Part shown: positions 16,921-25,472 of the stretch, piece by piece
How positions within the stretch are numbered: position 1 is the first letter of the stretch
Layout: each line of letters starts with the position of its first letter
DNA from: Paenibacillus solanacearum
GTDB taxonomy: Bacteria; Bacillota; Bacilli; Paenibacillales; NBRC-103111
NCBI RefSeq assembly: GCF_910593845.1
Contig: NZ_CAJVAS010000001.1
Coordinates: 434,001 to 498,000, forward strand
Direction: 5' to 3'
DNA length: 64,000 bases
Position numbers and translations under genes: made by a program
The notes under the pieces: generated by a model
Seen by the model: only the letters and a program-made list of their open reading frames with translations
What the model was told of the DNA's origin: nothing
Database searches by the model: none

Positions 16921-17958
16921 ATGTCAACTGTATTTCACCGTGTTATGGGCATTATGCTGTCGGCAGCGAGGAAGAATGTTTCTGTTGCAGTTGCGTTCGT
17001 CCTGCTGCTTCTGTTAGCCGCCGCGCCGCTGCATCCGCAGCTTGGCGAGGCGGCCGCCGGCGATTACTATGTCGGGACGACGGATCAGTCCAGCGGGGGG
17101 AAGATCATCGTATTTGATCCCGGCGTTGCCGATTGGAATACGTCCGCCGCCGTGAAGTGGACATGGGCGCCAAGCGCCTCCAACGGCTTCGCGAGCCCGA
17201 CGCCGGGCTGGGGACGCCCCTCCGGCGTGAAGATACGCGATAACTGCGTGTTTGGGGGACAATGGATGACCGTAACCGATTCGTACGGGCTGGCAGCGAT
17301 CATCCCGTATCCGGCCGGAAACGATAAGAAATGGTCGATCAACCTGACCGGCACCCCGAACCTGCATGATGCCGAGCTGCTGCCAAACGGCAACATTGCC
17401 ATTGCGGCGAGCACCGGAGGATGGGTGCGGATCTATACGTCGTCGCAAGGACCGACATCCAGCACATATGTACAGTATAACTTGCCGGAGGCGCATAATG
17501 TGCTGTGGGACCCGCTTAACAATACGTTGTGGGCGCTGGGAACGACGCTTGATGCACTGACGATCGGCGGCACGCCGAGTGCGCCGACAATAACGAAGCA
17601 GTTCAGCGTCGCGTTGCCGACGGCGCACGGCCACGATTTGCAGCCGGTCTACGGTAACACCGATCGCCTGTGGGTGAGCACAGGCAGCAAAGTATACCAG
17701 TTCATCAAATCAACGAAAAGCTTTAGTGCTGCGTATCCGTCAACAACGATCGGACGCTCCGGTGTCAAGAGCGTCGGCGACCAGCCGTCCGGCCAAGTGG
17801 TAGAGACGGTCCCGGATACAATCAAGTCGCCGCCGGGCGGCTGCACGCAGAGCACCTGGTGCACAGACAGCGTCGATTTCTTCTCGCCCGATATGACGAG
17901 AACCCGGACCGGCGCCGCCTTCTACAAGGCGCGTCTGTGGAACCCGAATTACCAATAA
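16921..17958 (+). CDS. Secreted protein of unknown function, tandem copy 2 (DUF6528-like)
   Basis: 345 residues with a clear signal peptide (VSVAVAFVLLLLLAAAPLHP, cleavage near GEAAAG). It is colinear with the preceding protein over nearly the whole mature length, sharing KWTWAPSASNGFASPTPGWG, ELLPNGNIAIA, LQPVYGNTDRLWVS and TWCTDSVDFFSPD. The two therefore arose by gene duplication. It starts 25 bases after the first copy and is probably cotranscribed. It lacks one cysteine near the mature N-terminus that copy 1 has. Extracellular carbohydrate or surface binding is possible, but no function is shown. Confidence 0.75.
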   Translation: MSTVFHRVMGIMLSAARKNVSVAVAFVLLLLLAAAPLHPQLGEAAAGDYYVGTTDQSSGGKIIVFDPGVADWNTSAAVKWTWAPSASNGFASPTPGWGRPSGVKIRDNCVFGGQWMTVTDSYGLAAIIPYPAGNDKKWSINLTGTPNLHDAELLPNGNIAIAASTGGWVRIYTSSQGPTSSTYVQYNLPEAHNVLWDPLNNTLWALGTTLDALTIGGTPSAPTITKQFSVALPTAHGHDLQPVYGNTDRLWVSTGSKVYQFIKSTKSFSAAYPSTTIGRSGVKSVGDQPSGQVVETVPDTIKSPPGGCTQSTWCTDSVDFFSPDMTRTRTGAAFYKARLWNPNYQ

Positions 17959-17982
17959 CCAGCCGAGCCGGTCGTATGACAC

Positions 17983-18020
17983 GGGCTGCCCTGTAGCGGG
18001 CAGCTCCGTTTCCATTTTTT
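17983..18020 (+). terminator. Weak terminator after the tandem secreted pair
   Basis: GCTGCCC/GGGCAGC stem (17985-18004), then a T-rich stretch with TTTTTT at 18015-18020. The stem and the T-run are separated by a short spacer, so efficiency is doubtful. Confidence 0.4.
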
Positions 18021-18108
18021 CGGCGAAGGGATATAGACGGCTGGAGACCGGCCCCATTACAATGAACATATTAATGCTTCAACATGACCGTTTCATGGGG
18101 GAGTGCCG

Positions 18109-19917
18109 ATGCGATTTGCCTTTTTTCATCATTATTCGATCCGTCTGCAGCTGATCGCGGTAGGCTCGGCGATTCTTTTGTTTCTGCTGGCGGCGGGCGT
18201 GTGGGGCTATAATCAGATTTTGAACATTACGTTTAAGCGCAACAGCGACTACACGATCGAGATGCTGTCGACGATCCGGCAGAGCATATCGTCGAACGCG
18301 GACACGATCAACCGGATGATCCCGAACATCGCGTATAACGAGCAGGTGCAGGAATATTTGCTCGAAGACGACAGGCTGCGGCAATACGAATGGTATGGCA
18401 AGGTGGAGAAGCTGCTTGTCAACCTGCAGTCAATGAAGCAAGGCATCCTCGGCATCGTCCTGATCGGGGAAGGTACGAGCTCGTATAATTGCATTGGCTG
18501 CCGGGAGTACATTCCGTTCCGCGATATTCCGGAGCGGACGAGCGCTTATTACAGCGGCGTGCAATATTCGCCGTACTACAAAGATTACGTCCTGTACGTA
18601 GGCGTGCCGGTCTACGATAACCGAAGATCGGCCGCCGCCGAGCGCAAAATAGGCTACGCGGTCATGGTCCTCAGCCTGCGTGCGCTCATTCCCTCCGTCG
18701 AGACCGTTTCCCGTAAAATTTCCGGCAGCTTTTACGTGCTGGACCGCAATCAGGTGATCGCCTCCGGCAACGATCCGAAGAAAGTCGGGGAGAAGCTGGA
18801 CGCCGCAACGGCCGCCGCCATACGCGACGGCCATTCGTCCGATGCCATGGAGCGCAATGGCGAGACAACGATCGTTCATTCGGAGGCGATCCCGGAGATG
18901 AACGGACGGATCGTCAGCGTGCTGCCGCAGCGCGAGCTGTTTCGCGGGCTGGAGGAAGTACAGCGTCTCATCCTCGGCATGTTTGCGCTGCTAATCGCGG
19001 TCATGTATACGCTGTACATCACGATCACCCGCAACATGCTGATGCCGATTCAGTCTTTCATCGCGTTCATTCAAAAGCTGCGCACGTCGGGACTGCATCA
19101 TATCCACAAGCGGGTTACGGCAGAAGGGTATCTGGAGATCAGCATTATGGCCCGCCAATTCAATTCGCTGCTGGACGAGATCGACGATTTGACCCGCAAG
19201 CTGGTCGATTCCAAGACGCATATTTATGAGCTGCAGCTGCACAAGAAGCAAGCGGAGCTCCAATATTTGAAGAGCCAGATCAACCCGCATTTTCTGTACA
19301 ACACACTGGAGACCATCAAAGGCATCGCTCATGTGAGAGGCGTACCGGAAATTCGCGAAATGACCGATGCGCTCAGCCGTGTGTTTCGTTACAGCATCAA
19401 GGGCGAGGAGCAGGTTCGTCTGGAGGAAGAGCTTCGGATCATCCGGGCTTACGTCAGCATTCAGCAGGTCCGGTTCGCAGACCGGTTCGACGTTCGCTAC
19501 AAGCTGGCGGACGCATGCAGCGATTGCCGGGTCATGAAAATGATCTTGCAGCCGCTGGTGGAAAATGCCGTCTTCCACGGTATTGAGCCGAGTCTCGAGC
19601 GGAAGCTGCTGACGATCGGCTGCCGATGGGAGAAGGACGATTTGCTGCTATGGGTCGCAGACGACGGGGCCGGCATCGAGCCGGAACGGCTGGAGGCGAT
19701 CAGAGCCAGTCTCGAAACGGCTAACGGAGAATCGTCGCCGGCTCATCGAAATGCTCATATCGGTCTACGCAACGTCGACAGCAGAATCAAGTACACGTAC
19801 GGGGCCGAATATGGGATCGTCTCGATCGACAGCGCGCCTGGCTGCGGAACGAAGGTCACGATACGCATTCCGGCAAGGGAGGAAGACCATGTACAAAGTA
19901 TTGCTGGCAGACGATGA
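18109..19917 (+). CDS. Membrane sensor histidine kinase, YesM/LytS type
   Basis: About 602 residues. One transmembrane helix near residues 10-32 and a second near 285-308 flank an extracellular sensor of ~250 residues. A HAMP-like segment follows. The His_kinase domain then has the phospho-acceptor in SQINPHFLYNTLETI (His394), and the ATPase N-box ENAVFHGIEPS and G-box DDGAGIE. This kinase type pairs with AraC-type response regulators and governs sugar ABC transporters. The start at 18109 has GGGGGAG 5 bases upstream. It overlaps the next gene by 29 bases, so they are cotranscribed and coupled. Confidence 0.9.
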   Translation: MRFAFFHHYSIRLQLIAVGSAILLFLLAAGVWGYNQILNITFKRNSDYTIEMLSTIRQSISSNADTINRMIPNIAYNEQVQEYLLEDDRLRQYEWYGKVEKLLVNLQSMKQGILGIVLIGEGTSSYNCIGCREYIPFRDIPERTSAYYSGVQYSPYYKDYVLYVGVPVYDNRRSAAAERKIGYAVMVLSLRALIPSVETVSRKISGSFYVLDRNQVIASGNDPKKVGEKLDAATAAAIRDGHSSDAMERNGETTIVHSEAIPEMNGRIVSVLPQRELFRGLEEVQRLILGMFALLIAVMYTLYITITRNMLMPIQSFIAFIQKLRTSGLHHIHKRVTAEGYLEISIMARQFNSLLDEIDDLTRKLVDSKTHIYELQLHKKQAELQYLKSQINPHFLYNTLETIKGIAHVRGVPEIREMTDALSRVFRYSIKGEEQVRLEEELRIIRAYVSIQQVRFADRFDVRYKLADACSDCRVMKMILQPLVENAVFHGIEPSLERKLLTIGCRWEKDDLLLWVADDGAGIEPERLEAIRASLETANGESSPAHRNAHIGLRNVDSRIKYTYGAEYGIVSIDSAPGCGTKVTIRIPAREEDHVQSIAGRR

Positions 19918-21370
19918 AAAATGGATTGTGGAAAGCTTGAAGGCAACCATTCATTGGCAGTCGCTCGGTTTTGACGTGGTTGGAGAAGCCTACAACGGAT
20001 TGGAAGCGTTCGACAGGATCGTCGAACTTCGTCCCGATGTTGCCTTCATCGATATACGGATGCCCGGCATGAACGGCCTGGAGCTCATCCGGCGGCTGCA
20101 CAGCGCGGAGGTGCCGGTGCATTGCATTGTCGCCACCGGCTACGCCGAGTTTGAGTATGCCAAGCAAGCGATGCAGTACGGCGCGGTCCGTTACTGTCTG
20201 AAGCCGTTCGAACGGACGGAGATTGAAGCGGCGCTGGAAGCGGTTAAGCATAGAATCGTCCAGTCGAACCGGCTTCTTCAGCTCGAGCTGCTGAACGCCA
20301 TGTATTCGGAGGCGGGATCGGAAGAGGATAGCCGGCCGGCCGGCACTGCGATGGACGATACGTTAAGCCGGCTGATGGGGCTGCGATGGACGGAGGAAGG
20401 CGGCGCGGTGGCGGTGGCCCTTCAAGGCTGCGGTAGCGAGCGGATTGCGAGCGAGATTATGGGGAGCGCACTTCGGGTCGGGAGAGATAAGTTCGTATGT
20501 TTTGTCAGGCGCCAAGACCTCGCCGGTACGAAGGAGCGTCTGTCCGCGCTGTCAGCGCCGCAGCTCAAAGGGATCGGGATCAGCCTGCCCTTCGCAACGT
20601 CTAGCTCGGTCCGCGAGCGGGTCGAGGCGGCGATGGCCGCTTCGTATAGCTGGTTCACGACGGGGGAACAGATGGCCGAAGAAGCGGATGATGCGGTCAA
20701 AGGCGAGTTCCAACCCGAGGCCGCAGCGTTCCGCGAGTTGTCCGAAGCGATCGCGGGACAGGACCGCCTTCGCACGGAATGCGCGTTCGTCCGGCTCGAT
20801 TCGAGCTTTCGGGAAGGGCGATGCACGATTCGGCATGCCTTTCGGCTTTACAATCACACGCTCTCTTTGCTGTATGCCGCAGGGAATCCGAACATTGGCG
20901 AGGAGCATTATGTGCATGATTACGACGAGCTCGTCGCTCTCTTCGGCAATGCCCGTGCGATGCTCGATGATTTGCGTCAGCTTACGCTAATGGACGCTTC
21001 TGCAAACACCGATCCGCTGCGAAGCTTGCGGGAGGAGGAGCGGCTTCCGCAAATTGTGGACTACGTAAGCAAGCATTTTCGCGAACGTCTTTCCGTGCAA
21101 GAGGTGTCCAGACGTTTTTACATCCATCCCAATTATTTGAGCCATCTGTTCAAAAAAGAAATGCGCGTCAACTTTACAAAATATTTGACGGATATTCGGA
21201 TGGAGCATGCCTCCAAGCTGCTCCTGGGAACCGGTTTGTCGGTAGGCGAGGTGGCCGAGCAATCCGGATACGACGATTACTTTTATTTCGCCAAGCTGTT
21301 CAAGAAGCATACCGGGCTTACGCCAAGCGAATTCCGTGCGTACGGCGGCGTGCGCCATACCGCCACATAG
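19889..21370 (+). CDS. Response regulator with AraC-type DNA-binding domain, YesN type
   Basis: 493 residues. Residues 1-120 are a receiver domain with acidic pocket (ADDE) and phospho-acceptor Asp55 in VAFIDIRMPG, plus the conserved Lys in YCLKPF. A ~270-residue linker follows. Residues ~390-490 are the AraC double helix-turn-helix (LSVQEVSRRFYIHPNYLSHLFKKEM, closing KHTGLTPSEFRAYG). GGGAGGAAG lies just before the ATG at 19889. It is the cognate partner of the overlapping kinase and lies directly before the permease genes. It is the best candidate to bind the shared promoter pattern at 15747 and 21448. Confidence 0.9.
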   Translation: MYKVLLADDEKWIVESLKATIHWQSLGFDVVGEAYNGLEAFDRIVELRPDVAFIDIRMPGMNGLELIRRLHSAEVPVHCIVATGYAEFEYAKQAMQYGAVRYCLKPFERTEIEAALEAVKHRIVQSNRLLQLELLNAMYSEAGSEEDSRPAGTAMDDTLSRLMGLRWTEEGGAVAVALQGCGSERIASEIMGSALRVGRDKFVCFVRRQDLAGTKERLSALSAPQLKGIGISLPFATSSSVRERVEAAMAASYSWFTTGEQMAEEADDAVKGEFQPEAAAFRELSEAIAGQDRLRTECAFVRLDSSFREGRCTIRHAFRLYNHTLSLLYAAGNPNIGEEHYVHDYDELVALFGNARAMLDDLRQLTLMDASANTDPLRSLREEERLPQIVDYVSKHFRERLSVQEVSRRFYIHPNYLSHLFKKEMRVNFTKYLTDIRMEHASKLLLGTGLSVGEVAEQSGYDDYFYFAKLFKKHTGLTPSEFRAYGGVRHTAT

Positions 21371-21447
21371 CGTTATGCCGGCGGCTCAAGGAGGTCCATC
21401 CGTCCGATCGGTTGAACCTCCTTTTAACGTGACGGCATACAGCCATT

Positions 21448-21505
21448 TTTTACATATAATCTCTTGGTTTTATTCATATGGACCGTGCGCCGGTTCTCGT
21501 ATACT
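21448..21505 (+). promoter_or_regulatory. Conserved activator-type promoter, copy B
   Basis: TTTTACATA, 5 bases, TCTTGG, 5 bases, TTCATATG, 18 bases, GTATACT, with the same spacing as copy A at 15747. A CGCTT-centred cre-like word (21522-21535, 11 of 14) follows as it does in copy A. Confidence 0.6.
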
Positions 21506-21551
21506 CGAATCATCCGCTGGAGGAAAACGCTTTATTAAGGAGGGGGTATAC

Positions 21552-22475
21552 TTGAAAACGGACGCCAGGCGGATAAAGCGAATGATGGAGTACAAGTACA
21601 TGTATCTTCTGGTTTTGCCGCTTGCGGCATACTACGCCGTGTTCGATTACGGCCCGATGTACGGCATTGTGCTCGCGTTCAAGGAATTTAACTTTGCCAA
21701 AGGAATCATGGGCAGTCCGTGGGTCGGTCTTGCCAATTTCAGGGAAATCTTCATGCTGGACGATTTCTGGATTGCGTTCCGCAACACGCTCATCATCTCG
21801 CTGGGCAGGCTCGTGTTCGAATTTCCCGTGCCGATCGTCATCGCGCTGTTGATCAATGAAGTGAGGAGAGCCGGAGCCCGGAAGTTTTATCAGGTGGTGT
21901 ATACGTTTCCGCACTTTTTGTCGTGGGTGATCGTCAGCGGCATTATGGTCAATTTTCTCGGCACCTTCGGCGTATTGAACCAGCTGCTGGAACTCGTTGG
22001 TTTGCAGAAGGTAAGCTTGCTCGTCGATCCGACCTACTTCCGCAGCCTGATTTATTCCAGCAGCCTATGGAAAGATATGGGCTGGGGGACGATCATCTAT
22101 TTGGCAACGATTGCCGGAATTCATCCGGCGCTCTATGAAGCAGCCTCCATCGACGGAGCGGGACGATTCCAGCAAATGCTGCACATTACTTGGCCCGCCC
22201 TGAAGGGAACGGTCGTGATCCTGCTCATCCTGCAAGTCGGCCGGACGATGAGTTCCGGAGGCGGGGGATTCGATCAAATCTTTAACATGTACAATCCGGC
22301 GGTATATGAAAAAGCGGACATTCTGGATACGTACATTTACCGGCGCACCTTTGCGCTCGGTTCGAGCTACGGTACCTCTACGGCGATCGGCCTGTTCAAA
22401 TCGGTCATCAACTGCCTGCTGCTCGTGCTGACGAACCGGATTGCCAAGCGATTGGGCCAGGAGGGGATCTACTGA
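21552..22475 (+). CDS. Sugar ABC transporter permease, LplB type
   Basis: 307 residues with about six transmembrane helices. It has the binding-protein-dependent permease EAA loop (YEAASIDGAGRFQQMLHITWP), which contacts the ATPase. The N-terminus FDYGPMYGIVLAFKEFNF is typical of the LplB/YteP group, which imports oligosaccharides such as pectin-derived ones. The TTG start at 21552 follows AAGGAGGGGG. It overlaps the second permease gene by one base. No ATPase gene is present; such importers usually share a general MsmX-like ATPase encoded elsewhere. Confidence 0.9.
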   Translation: MKTDARRIKRMMEYKYMYLLVLPLAAYYAVFDYGPMYGIVLAFKEFNFAKGIMGSPWVGLANFREIFMLDDFWIAFRNTLIISLGRLVFEFPVPIVIALLINEVRRAGARKFYQVVYTFPHFLSWVIVSGIMVNFLGTFGVLNQLLELVGLQKVSLLVDPTYFRSLIYSSSLWKDMGWGTIIYLATIAGIHPALYEAASIDGAGRFQQMLHITWPALKGTVVILLILQVGRTMSSGGGGFDQIFNMYNPAVYEKADILDTYIYRRTFALGSSYGTSTAIGLFKSVINCLLLVLTNRIAKRLGQEGIY

Positions 22476-23356
22476 TGCCGGGGATCAAACGATGGAGCCT
22501 GTCCGGCGCGCTGATTCATTTGCCGCTGCTGCTGCTTGCGCTGGCGACGATTTTGCCGTTCTACAATGTGCTGATTACGTCGTTCGCCGATCCCGCGTCC
22601 ATAGCCAAGCAGCGGCTATATCTTATCCCGACGAGCTTCAGCGCGGTTTCCTACCAAACGCTGCTGAACGGCAGTTTTGTCGGCCGGGCGCTCGCCAATT
22701 CGTTAATGGTCACCGTCGTCGGTACGCTGGTGAATATGCTCGTGACTTCATGCGGCGCTTATGCGCTGTCGAAGAAAGAGATGCCGGGCCGCAGGTTTCT
22801 GATGGTTGCCATCGTGTTCACGATGCTGTTCAGCGGCGGCTTGATTCCCTACTATCTTACGATCAAAAATTTGCACTTGATCAACACGTACGGCGTCATG
22901 ATCCTGCCGGTCGCGGTCAATACCTTTTTCCTGATCATTCTGATCAATCATTTCCGTTCCATTCCGCCGGAGCTCGAGGAGTCGGCCAAGATCGACGGCG
23001 CGAACGACATTTATATTTTGTTCCGCATCGTGCTCCCGATTTCGAAGCCTACGCTCGCGGCCATTACGCTGTTCTACGCGGTGTCGCGCTGGAACGAATG
23101 GTACCTCGCAATGCTGTTCGTCAATGATCCGAAGAAATACCCGATGCAGCTGTTTCTGCGTAATATGCTGATCGACATCACCAAGATGCGCCGGGACGAC
23201 ATGGGTTCGGCCATGGTATCCCAGCTCAGCGAGATTTATCCCGACGGGCTCAAGATGGCCAGCGTCATCGTAACCATGCTTCCGATTATGCTCGTGTACC
23301 CGTATTTGCAAAAATATTTTGCCGCCGGCGTTACGCTTGGCGCGGTCAAGGAATGA
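22475..23356 (+). CDS. Sugar ABC transporter permease, LplC/YtcP type
   Basis: 293 residues with six predicted transmembrane helices. The EAA loop is ESAKIDGANDIYILFRIVLPIS, and the ending LQKYFAAGVTLGAVKE is characteristic of this permease group. The ATG overlaps the stop of the first permease (TGATG), and AGGAGGGG lies 8 bases upstream. It forms a heterodimer with the LplB-type partner. Confidence 0.9.
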   Translation: MPGIKRWSLSGALIHLPLLLLALATILPFYNVLITSFADPASIAKQRLYLIPTSFSAVSYQTLLNGSFVGRALANSLMVTVVGTLVNMLVTSCGAYALSKKEMPGRRFLMVAIVFTMLFSGGLIPYYLTIKNLHLINTYGVMILPVAVNTFFLIILINHFRSIPPELEESAKIDGANDIYILFRIVLPISKPTLAAITLFYAVSRWNEWYLAMLFVNDPKKYPMQLFLRNMLIDITKMRRDDMGSAMVSQLSEIYPDGLKMASVIVTMLPIMLVYPYLQKYFAAGVTLGAVKE

Positions 23357-23358
23357 AT

Positions 23359-23377
23359 GCCGCGTTCAAAACGCGGC
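23359..23377 (+). other. Intercistronic hairpin between permease and binding-protein genes
   Basis: GCCGCGTT and AACGCGGC form an 8-bp stem with a 3-base loop and no T-tract. Such hairpins commonly stabilise the mRNA of the abundant binding protein relative to the permeases. Confidence 0.55.
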
Positions 23378-23426
23378 TTAAATCGGCTTTAATCAACAAA
23401 CTTAAAGCAAATGGGGGAGGCTTACC

Positions 23427-25064
23427 ATGTTCAACTCCAAACGATTCAGCGCATCCTGTATGGCTATTGCTCTGGCGGCCACGGCGCTTGCCGGCTGCAG
23501 CGGCAGCCCGGACGCGCAGACGGCCAAAGGCGGCGAAACCAGCGCGCCCACAGGCTCGAACAACGCCAAGAAGCTTGATATTTCGGTTTCGTTCTTCAAT
23601 ATCGGTTCCGCGTTTCCCGACCGCAATTCGGACGCATTCCTGAAATTCATACAGGACAAGTTCAATGTCAATATCGTCGACAAAGTGATCAGCTACGCGG
23701 ATTATAAGGAGAAGTACCAACTGTGGGCCGCTTCCGGCGATCTTCCCGACATCATCAGCGACGACGTGATCAACAGCGAGCAATACTACTCGCGGATCAA
23801 GCAAGGGATCGTGCGTCCGCTCCCGTCCGATTTGAGCAAGTACCCTAACGTGCAGAAGGTGCTTCAGCTGGACGACACGAAGGATTTGAAGGTGGACGGC
23901 AAATTTTATATGATCCCGCGCCAAACGTACAAAAAAACCGACGAGTGGGCCATCGAGCGCGCCATCGTCGTACGCAAGGACTGGATGGAGAAGCTCGGTC
24001 TGAAAGATCCCGTCACCTATGACGACTACTTGAACATGTTCAAAGCGTTCGCGCTGCGGGACCCGGACGGCAACAATAAGAACGATACGATCGGCCTGTC
24101 CTTCCGAACCAACACCTTCCTCGTTCCGATCGCCGGCGGAACGTTCCCGAACGTCATTAACGGCTCGTGGGTGAAGGAGAACGGCCAATATATTCCGTAC
24201 TTTGCGTCGGACAAAATGAAGGACGTCGTCAAGCAGCTGCGCCAGCTGTATACGGAGAAGGCGCTGGATCAAGATTTTGCGCTGATGAAACCCAACGACG
24301 GATACGACAAGTTCGGTCAAGGCAAGGTCGGCGCGCTTGCGGTCCAAGGGACGCCCAATGCGCTGCTGAACATGAAGAACGCCTGGAGCAAATATAATAA
24401 GGATACGAACATGGAAGACGTGATCAAGATCATTCCGATCTCCTGGGCGGCGGCGGACGGAAGCCGGTACCGCTATACCGCGGTCACCTTCTGGTCGGAA
24501 AGCTATTTCAGCTCCAAGGTGAGCGACGAGAAAATGGACCGCATCTTACAAATATACGATTGGCTGTTGTCGGACGAATTCGTGACCTTCAAGCGGTACG
24601 GCTTCGAGGGGAAAGATTACAAGAAGGAGGGGGACAAATTCGTCGTTACCCGGGAACAGGACGACTCGGGCAAGTTCAAGACGCTCGGATCGCTTTATCC
24701 TTCATACGGCGGCCTGTTCGGCGCGCTTGCGGCATGGGGGCAGCAGCTCGAGCTGGAAGATAACCCGATGAACAAAATCAATTACGGTGACAAGCTGTGG
24801 ACGCTTTCGTACAATACGTACAAAAGCAACGTAGAGAAGCTGAAGCCGGTCCCGACAAACTTCAAAGTCGAGCTGCTCTATACGCCGGCCAAAGCGAAGC
24901 TCAGCGCGATCAATCCGCTGGATGACGTCATCAAGGTGGTGCTCGGCAAAGAGGACCCGGCGGCCATGTGGGACAGCATCGTGAAAGGCTATGGCAATAA
25001 AGGACTGCAGCAGGCGATTAAAGAAGTGAACGAAGAAGTACGGAAGCAAGGACTGGATCAATAA
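23427..25064 (+). CDS. Solute-binding lipoprotein of the LplB/LplC-type importer
   Basis: 545 residues. Signal peptide with lipobox LAGC (ALAATALAGCSGS). The long binding-protein type (about 540 residues) goes with LplB/LplC permeases; internal motifs include RKDWMEKLGLKDPVTYDDYLNMFKAFA and a calcium-loop-like DPDGNNKNDTIG. GGGGGAGG lies 8 bases before the ATG. It is the third gene of the permease operon, so ligand capture for that importer is well supported. Which sugar is bound is unknown. Confidence 0.9.
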   Translation: MFNSKRFSASCMAIALAATALAGCSGSPDAQTAKGGETSAPTGSNNAKKLDISVSFFNIGSAFPDRNSDAFLKFIQDKFNVNIVDKVISYADYKEKYQLWAASGDLPDIISDDVINSEQYYSRIKQGIVRPLPSDLSKYPNVQKVLQLDDTKDLKVDGKFYMIPRQTYKKTDEWAIERAIVVRKDWMEKLGLKDPVTYDDYLNMFKAFALRDPDGNNKNDTIGLSFRTNTFLVPIAGGTFPNVINGSWVKENGQYIPYFASDKMKDVVKQLRQLYTEKALDQDFALMKPNDGYDKFGQGKVGALAVQGTPNALLNMKNAWSKYNKDTNMEDVIKIIPISWAAADGSRYRYTAVTFWSESYFSSKVSDEKMDRILQIYDWLLSDEFVTFKRYGFEGKDYKKEGDKFVVTREQDDSGKFKTLGSLYPSYGGLFGALAAWGQQLELEDNPMNKINYGDKLWTLSYNTYKSNVEKLKPVPTNFKVELLYTPAKAKLSAINPLDDVIKVVLGKEDPAAMWDSIVKGYGNKGLQQAIKEVNEEVRKQGLDQ

Positions 25065-25472
25065 CGCGTCCAGCGGATCGTCCAATCCCAGGAACCAGGA
25101 ACCTCTCCGGGCATCGGCCCCTGGAGAGGTTTTGCTGTGCAATCGGCGTTCGGCGGCTATGACTCCGGACGCTTTTTCACTTCCATGGCAGCATTTCCGG
25201 GGCGATTCAAGCAAGATCTTAAATTTGGATAGCCCATCTTAAAAATAGAATACGGCAAATGTTAACTTCGGCTTATGAAGTTAAAACGAAATGATTTCGC
25301 TCGCCCCGCTCCTTGTGTTAAATAGAAAATAGCGAAATCGACCCGCGCTTCTTGTCATGCGCCGCTCTTTCACCTTCAAGTCATAGCAGCTTCGCTCCGG
25401 CCGTTCTGCACCGCTTCGTCGGAGCTGGCTATTTCGCTAAGCAGAGTTTCATTTAAAGGAGGAAAAAGGGGT
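25065..25472. other. Intergenic region between two sugar-transport operons
   Basis: 408 bases without a gene. A terminator lies at 25100-25134. An AT-rich part (25215-25345) could hold the promoter of the next operon, but no clear -35/-10 pair is visible. TAGCGAAAT (25330-25338) and ATTTCGCTA (25431-25439) form an inverted repeat about 100 bases apart, just before the next gene. Confidence 0.5.
25100..25134 (+). terminator. Terminator after the first ABC operon
   Basis: AACCTCTCC pairs with GGAGAGGTT across a GC-rich loop, then TTTG. The T-tract is short. Confidence 0.6.
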
